DNA of 34,065 nt from Spirochaetales bacterium. Its GTDB lineage: Bacteria; Spirochaetota; Spirochaetia; SZUA-6; JAFGRV01. The stretch lies in the NCBI GenBank assembly GCA_016937215.1, contig JAFGWI010000036.1, positions 1-34,065 of the forward strand. The letters are read 5' to 3'. Below, piece by piece: positions 29,511 to 34,065 of the stretch. The notes under the pieces are model-generated. The model saw only the letters and a list, made by a program, of their open reading frames with translations. It was not told the origin of the DNA and did no database searches. Position 1 is the first letter of the stretch; each line of letters opens with the position of its first letter. The position numbers were made by a program, and so were the translations under genes.

Positions 29511-32323
29511 TGAAGTGTTTATTTGTCAGCATTACTTTGGTTTTATTTTGTTTAAACTCTTTTGCAAACAGCCTTGAGTTTTCCCAGGAGACGGGAGCGG
29601 GTTTTGAGGTTGATCCAGGCAGTCATCTCACTTTTACATTGAGTGTAAAAAACAATTCTTCATCGGTAATGAAAATTTTTCCTGAACTGAAGTTGCCTGA
29701 AGGATGGCAAATCATTATTCCGGATTTTGATTATACCCTATTTCCAGGTGAAGTAAGCTTTCGCATGGGATCTGTTTTGATTCCTGGCAGAACCCTCGCG
29801 GGAGATTATATTCTGAAATATCTTGCCAAAGATCTTCAAGGTAATAGCCTGGGGTTTTTTGAATTTTCAGTAAGGGTTCTGACTCAAGTTGAATTTCTTA
29901 TCGAACTATTGCATGCTCCGGATTATATCATCGCCGGTGAGGATTATCATGTTTCCTATATTGTGTATAACACGGGAAATACTGCTTCGCCACTTGAGTA
30001 TTCGGTGATTAGTGGTGAGAATCTGGGATTTTTGCTGGAGAATTCCCAAAGCAGCTATCCCCCTGTGATGAAGGCAGGGAGTTCGCTTCAAATTGATATA
30101 CAGATAGGCACTCCAAAAAGCCTCTCAAAATTAATGAGTCATCGTCTTGAATTACGTATTCCCTTGCCCCCAAAAGCTCAGGCCAGGCTTGGAAAAAAGA
30201 TTTTGCAGGGTGTGACTTATGTGGAAATTGTTCCTCCTGTTAGTGGAAAAGGGGAGGATTTTTTTACTCTTCCTGGTTCTCTATCCAATTCAATGACAGG
30301 ACAGTTTTTGCTTGAAAACAAGGTGGTGTCCAACAATATTTTTCAAATGAAAGGCTCCTTGGATGAAAACAGCTATCATAATCTTGATGTGTATTTGGAA
30401 AAGACCATGGATTCATCATCCAGTGATTTTCAACAGGTTTTAATAAATGCTGAGGACGAATATCGTGTTAAATACAGGAACCCCCATTTTGATGTGCTTC
30501 TTGGTGACGCGGGATATTCCTTGTCGCCTCTTCTTGAAGAATATCGTTTTGGACGCGGTGTTCAAAGCAGGTTATTTTTTGGTCCTTTTCAGGCAGGTGG
30601 CTATTATCATCAGACTTACCTTGAAAATCCGGTTCCTCATTATGGGGCAGGTTTTTTTCAATGGTTGATACCAAATGATTCGCTCAAGAAAGGGGTTAGT
30701 TACCGTGTGAAGGCAAGTGTTCATACGGCCGATGCCAATAACTGGACTTCTGGTATTTATCAGGAGTGGAATCCCCTCGACCAAATTAATATTACTGGCG
30801 ATGCTGCCTTAAGCATTAATCCTCAAGGTCAGCTTGCTCCGGCTGTGATGCTCAAGGGAACAGGCGAACACGAATGGGGCGGGTATAACCTTGATTTTCA
30901 CTATGCTGATCCCAATTTTTCAGGCTTTTATAAGGATGAGTTTTATTTATTAACAAGCGGTGGTTTGAATCTGTTAAACAATAGTTTACGACTTTATGCA
31001 GCTTATCAAATTCAGGAAAAAAACATGCTCCGGAATTCTGACAAGGGTACTTCCATGGGTGAAAATACATTAAATACGGCTGTAAATTATGTGTATTTGC
31101 CCTGGAACAGTAATATTTATTTACAGTACAAAAATAGGAATCGCCAGGATCTTTATAAAAATCCGGAATATAATGATTGGGAAAACGCATTAACACTGAA
31201 TTATCGTCAGAATAGTGATGACTTTAGATTCAATTTTTCATCGGAAATAAGTCATACTATTAATATAATTTCGAATGATCAAGTATTAAAGCAAAAATAT
31301 CTGACAGGTTTTGGCTATAAACCGAATGAAGCCTTTGATTCAAGCTTTTCCATCCGCTATCAAAACGAAAGCCCCTCATATTATAGTTCAAGTCATATTT
31401 TGGGTTGGTCATTAAATATGATATATCAAAATAATGATTTTGTTTTGAATACGGATGCTAAAAATCACTTTGTTTTGCGCGATAATATGTTTTCCGGTGT
31501 GGCTTTTTCCATCGGAACAGACATGGAAATAAAATTACCTCAGAATCAGCTATTGGCGGCTGGCGTGAATTATCTGCTTTCCAATAATTACGATGAATGG
31601 ACCAATAATCTTTCGGTTGAAGTGGGCTATTCATTACCTTTGGCCATACCATTAGGGCGAAGATTAAATATCGGTTCACTGAAGGGGCAATTATATAATG
31701 AACAAAGCGGTGAAGCGATTGAAGGGGTTGTCATCAGGTTGGGTGGCCAGGCTGTTGTGACTAATTCCAAGGGAACCTTTGAATTTTCAGGGTTGAAGCC
31801 TGGTGAATATTTTGTAAACATCGATAGAAATCGCCTTGATAAAAAGCAAATTCCCAGGATGCAAACTCCCATTCGCGTAAAAATAAATAAAGGAGAGGAA
31901 ACTCTTTTGAAGATTCCGATAACCTTGGCGTCCTCAATTTTTGGCCGAATTGTTCAATATGATTTCAGTAATGATAATAATCAATTTTTCATTATTGGCG
32001 AAGATGAAGAAAAAACAGTGGAATACAAGTCGGTTGGGGGGATCGAGCAGGTTCTTCTGGAATTAAGCAATGGAAAAGAAATTAAAAGACGAGTGAGTGA
32101 TTCCAATGGGCGTTTCATATTTGAGGAGCTCTATTCCGGATCATGGTCTTTGACAATTCTGGCCGGCCACCTGCCGGAATATCATTATTATGAAAAGCAA
32201 AATTTTTCCATCGATTTGAATCTTGATGATCATCGTGAAATCGAGGTTCGTGTTTTGCCGGAAAAGCGGGGCATCGAGATGATTGATGGTCCTTTATTGG
32301 AACCAGTTGATATTTCCAATTAA
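29510..32323 (+). CDS. large outer-membrane usher-like protein with Ig-like and carboxypeptidase-regulatory-like domains
   Basis: This 937-aa protein has a signal peptide (1-20). An N-terminal part (20-240) has two NEW3/Ig-like domains (FTLSVKNNSSSVMKIFPEL, YHVSYIVYNTGNTASP). The middle (about 250-720) is a string of amphipathic, aromatic-rich strands typical of an outer-membrane beta barrel, with GDAGYSLSPLLEEYRFGRG resembling the FimD-type 'GD...FRG' region. The C-terminus (about 724-930) has two small beta-sandwich domains of the carboxypeptidase-regulatory type (GVVIRLGGQAVVTNSKGTF, SGLKPGEYFVN). Fimbrial ushers have a similar size and C-terminal Ig-like domains but different sequence. 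It is coupled to the chaperone-like gene. An alternative is a polymer or protein exporter. Confidence 0.6.
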   Translation: MKCLFVSITLVLFCLNSFANSLEFSQETGAGFEVDPGSHLTFTLSVKNNSSSVMKIFPELKLPEGWQIIIPDFDYTLFPGEVSFRMGSVLIPGRTLAGDYILKYLAKDLQGNSLGFFEFSVRVLTQVEFLIELLHAPDYIIAGEDYHVSYIVYNTGNTASPLEYSVISGENLGFLLENSQSSYPPVMKAGSSLQIDIQIGTPKSLSKLMSHRLELRIPLPPKAQARLGKKILQGVTYVEIVPPVSGKGEDFFTLPGSLSNSMTGQFLLENKVVSNNIFQMKGSLDENSYHNLDVYLEKTMDSSSSDFQQVLINAEDEYRVKYRNPHFDVLLGDAGYSLSPLLEEYRFGRGVQSRLFFGPFQAGGYYHQTYLENPVPHYGAGFFQWLIPNDSLKKGVSYRVKASVHTADANNWTSGIYQEWNPLDQINITGDAALSINPQGQLAPAVMLKGTGEHEWGGYNLDFHYADPNFSGFYKDEFYLLTSGGLNLLNNSLRLYAAYQIQEKNMLRNSDKGTSMGENTLNTAVNYVYLPWNSNIYLQYKNRNRQDLYKNPEYNDWENALTLNYRQNSDDFRFNFSSEISHTINIISNDQVLKQKYLTGFGYKPNEAFDSSFSIRYQNESPSYYSSSHILGWSLNMIYQNNDFVLNTDAKNHFVLRDNMFSGVAFSIGTDMEIKLPQNQLLAAGVNYLLSNNYDEWTNNLSVEVGYSLPLAIPLGRRLNIGSLKGQLYNEQSGEAIEGVVIRLGGQAVVTNSKGTFEFSGLKPGEYFVNIDRNRLDKKQIPRMQTPIRVKINKGEETLLKIPITLASSIFGRIVQYDFSNDNNQFFIIGEDEEKTVEYKSVGGIEQVLLELSNGKEIKRRVSDSNGRFIFEELYSGSWSLTILAGHLPEYHYYEKQNFSIDLNLDDHREIEVRVLPEKRGIEMIDGPLLEPVDISN

Positions 32324-32531
32324 GCCTTTGATTAAAAAAAACCGTGACTCCTGAACCTTCTGTATCTGTTTAGCATCACCTCGGTTTCCGCGAAAAATGG
32401 TAATTTCTTTATCCGAAAGGAAAAGAAAATTGAAGAAAAAACCAAATACTCAGCAAAGGCTATTGATTAAGATTTTCGTTTAATAGTCAATCCAAAAATC
32501 TGATTCGAAGACTCCCCCGCCCGGCCATGAT

Positions 32532-33377
32532 TTAACAACAAGCATAGCGCGTTAATTGCTGAACCATATTCACCACTCGTGTAGACAAACGCGACAATAA
32601 CTGTTTGGTCCATTTTGAATTGGCGTAAAACAATTCCTTGAAATTCTCCTGTGAAAAAACCATGGCCTGGACCTCGCCATTGGCAACAACTGTGGCGCTG
32701 GAAAGGGATTTGTCGAAAAAACTCATTTCGCCCACCAGCTCACCCTTGCCGGCCTTGGCAAGTACCTTGTAGCTTTTCTCCATTTTGCGTGTTATAAGAA
32801 CCTCTCCACTGAGAATCCAGAAAACCCGTTCAGGTAAATCACCTTCTTTAATAAGGACCTGGCGGTTTTTGAAAACCTGACGGGAATTCCCCTGGGGCAA
32901 TGGCAGCTTTGTTGTTACGTCCATCATTGTATCTGCCTCAAGTTCATCCTGGCTTTTCATCAGCTGGGCCTCTTCGTTGGCTTGGGTCAATAAATCTCCA
33001 TATTCGGAATTCATGATACGCAGCAATCTGGACAAGCTACGAATGGAATTGATCGCCAGTTTGGGCGATCCTTCACTGGCCTGGTAATAGGACTCCAGGT
33101 CCCATAGATAAATCTGTGTTTTTTCAGCAGCGACCGCGTCGCATAATCTGAAAATACCCTGAACGCATTCCTCAATACCGAAAACAGAACCTGATTCCAC
33201 GTAATACTTGAATTCACTTCCATCGGCCAGGAGGTATTGCAGTCGGACAAGCCCCGCGGCAATAAAAAAGACCGGTTGTTTTTGCAGCGCGTCGCTGCGC
33301 TCAAAAATAATCTCACCCTTACTAAGGGTTTTGAATTCTCCGCCGCTTAAATTGTATTTTATTTTTATGGATGTCAT
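32532..33377 (-). CDS. protein with two cyclic-nucleotide-binding domains
   Basis: This 281-aa cytoplasmic protein has two CRP-type beta-roll domains (about 15-105 and 160-265) joined by a helical linker, and no DNA-binding domain. The second domain keeps GELVGEMSFFDKSLSSATV (212-230), the phosphate-binding cassette. The arginine that usually contacts the cyclic phosphate is replaced by serine; the first domain has a shorter, more degenerate cassette. It may be a regulatory subunit or a domain that no longer binds cNMP. No ribosome binding site is obvious before the ATG. The 32324-32531 gap before it shows only an AT-rich region without clear signals. Confidence 0.75.
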   Translation of the reverse strand: MTSIKIKYNLSGGEFKTLSKGEIIFERSDALQKQPVFFIAAGLVRLQYLLADGSEFKYYVESGSVFGIEECVQGIFRLCDAVAAEKTQIYLWDLESYYQASEGSPKLAINSIRSLSRLLRIMNSEYGDLLTQANEEAQLMKSQDELEADTMMDVTTKLPLPQGNSRQVFKNRQVLIKEGDLPERVFWILSGEVLITRKMEKSYKVLAKAGKGELVGEMSFFDKSLSSATVVANGEVQAMVFSQENFKELFYANSKWTKQLLSRLSTRVVNMVQQLTRYACC

Positions 33378-33751
33378 ATATCACAATATTCTAAGCTAAA
33401 AAATGGATTTTGAAAAGAGTTTTTACGTGAATTCTCTCATAGTGATTAAGGGGAAAAAAGGTCATTAGAATAGGAATAAATTTTATTTAACCTAAGTATT
33501 TTGACCCAGGCTCTTTGTCTTATATTTTCTTAGAAAAAGCAATCTATTTCCAAAATGCAGGTTGATGATCTTATTTTTATTCAGCCGAGATCCTTCACTT
33601 CGCCAAGTTAAGGGAATCTAAGGGGATTTTAAAATTGTCTTCAATTTTTTATTTTGAGCCCTGTTATGCGTTTGACTTCGGAAGATGAAGCCATTGTAAC
33701 AATTTCTTTGAGACTGGCTTTGGGGTAGTGTTATTTGTGTTTGAATGATTG
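33378..33751. other. gene-free stretch
   Basis: AT-rich, with stop codons in all frames and no recognisable gene, RNA or repeat. It should hold the promoter of the minus-strand cNMP-binding gene, but no convincing -10/-35 pair was found. Confidence 0.5.
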
Positions 33752-33926
33752 GGCGTTTCCCTTGTGACCATTCCTTCATTTCATTTCGGAATAATCACAA
33801 GGGCCGGGTGTTCCGCTACTCCGGCCAGGGCCTGCGAAGGTTTTCACCCTGAAATTATCAGGGTGAAAACGCTTTGGTCTGTCATTTTTGAAAAAATGCC
33901 AGACCATAGCTCCACCCCCTAACGCG
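33752..33926 (-). repeat. PAL palindromic repeat, copy D
   Basis: Read on the minus strand: GCGTTAGGGGGTGGAG, hairpin 1 (33875-33906; TGGTCTG stem around TTTTTTCAAAAA), AAGCG, hairpin 2 (33841-33869; 12 perfect pairs around TAATT), backbone GCCGGAGTAGCGGAACACCC, hairpin 3 (33759-33803; CCCTTGTGA with TCACAAGGG), then AACGCC. Its backbone is nearly that of copy A, while all three stems differ. Confidence 0.85.
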
Positions 33927-33949
33927 TGAACCTCTTTACCCGAGCTATT

Positions 33950-34065
33950 AGAAAAAGTGTATTTGTTTAGCTTAAACTGGAATCACTATTTTTAGCGTTA
34001 AGGATTGTAATAATAGCAGAGCTAATTGCAAAAGTCCCGACTTTAGCAATTAGCAGACAGCAATA
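33950..34065 (+). repeat. R-family repeat, copy R6, at the window edge
   Basis: 33950-34045 is the inverted copy of 1-96 (about 92 of 96 identical). GAGCTAATTGCAAAAGTCCC at 34019 is the R terminal motif and TTAGCAATTAGCAGACAGCA continues the element beyond the window. The outward TTGCAA/TACAAT pair is conserved on the minus strand. Confidence 0.8.

Noticed and set aside
1-34065. tRNA or rRNA genes
   Set aside because: No cloverleaf with a T-loop GGTTCRAAT-type motif and no rRNA-like block was recognised on either strand by eye; a dedicated search would be needed to exclude them fully.

Overview
The window reads as accessory chromosome of a Gram-negative (diderm), probably anaerobic, plant-polysaccharide-degrading bacterium. 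Lipobox lipoproteins, periplasmic folding factors and an outer-membrane usher-like barrel point to a diderm. A [FeFe]-hydrogenase/chemoreceptor fusion points to anaerobiosis and motility. The combination of that fusion, a galT-galK pair, a SurA/PpiD-like protein and a DUF115 (MptE-like, 'motility associated') protein resembles Spirochaetota. This taxonomic call is an inference from gene content, without any search.

Layout. 1-2286: repeat end, then the hydrogenase/MCP sensor. 2.3-11.4 kb: secreted-enzyme island 1, with a dockerin-expansin, a DUF1573 lipoprotein, a dockerin-malectin-feruloyl-esterase-like protein, a GNAT acetyltransferase and a dockerin-CBM-leucine-rich-repeat protein. 11.9-14.0 kb (minus strand): GH5-CBM3-dockerin cellulase. 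14.7-17.2 kb: a previously hidden 56-codon gene coupled to a choloylglycine-hydrolase-family protein, then an SGNH lipoprotein. 17.5-23.5 kb: galT-galK, then a PpiD-like chaperone with a DUF115 gene. 23.6-27.1 kb: two tandem membrane-bound AraC-type regulators divergent from a dockerin-esterase. 27.5-32.3 kb: a four-gene operon that looks like a divergent chaperone-usher (pilus/fibre) system. 32.5-33.4 kb (minus strand): a two-domain cyclic-nucleotide-binding protein.

Five secreted proteins carry a two-repeat dockerin module with the unusual core VNIVDALLIAQxYVG. In four it sits directly after the signal peptide and in one at the C-terminus. No cohesin or scaffoldin is encoded here, so their docking partner lies elsewhere.

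The intergenic DNA is unusually rich. One family (called PAL here; six copies, A-F, about 155-230 bp) keeps a conserved backbone and conserved hairpin loops, while its stems differ completely in sequence from copy to copy yet remain paired. A second family (called R here; R1-R6) is MITE-like, with about 63-bp terminal inverted repeats in the intact copy, a nested small inverted-repeat element in two copies, and outward-facing promoter-like sequences at its ends. The window begins and ends inside inverted copies of R. A third notable item is a 214-nt leader before the esterase gene at 7204, which holds two crossing helices (a possible pseudoknot or switch).
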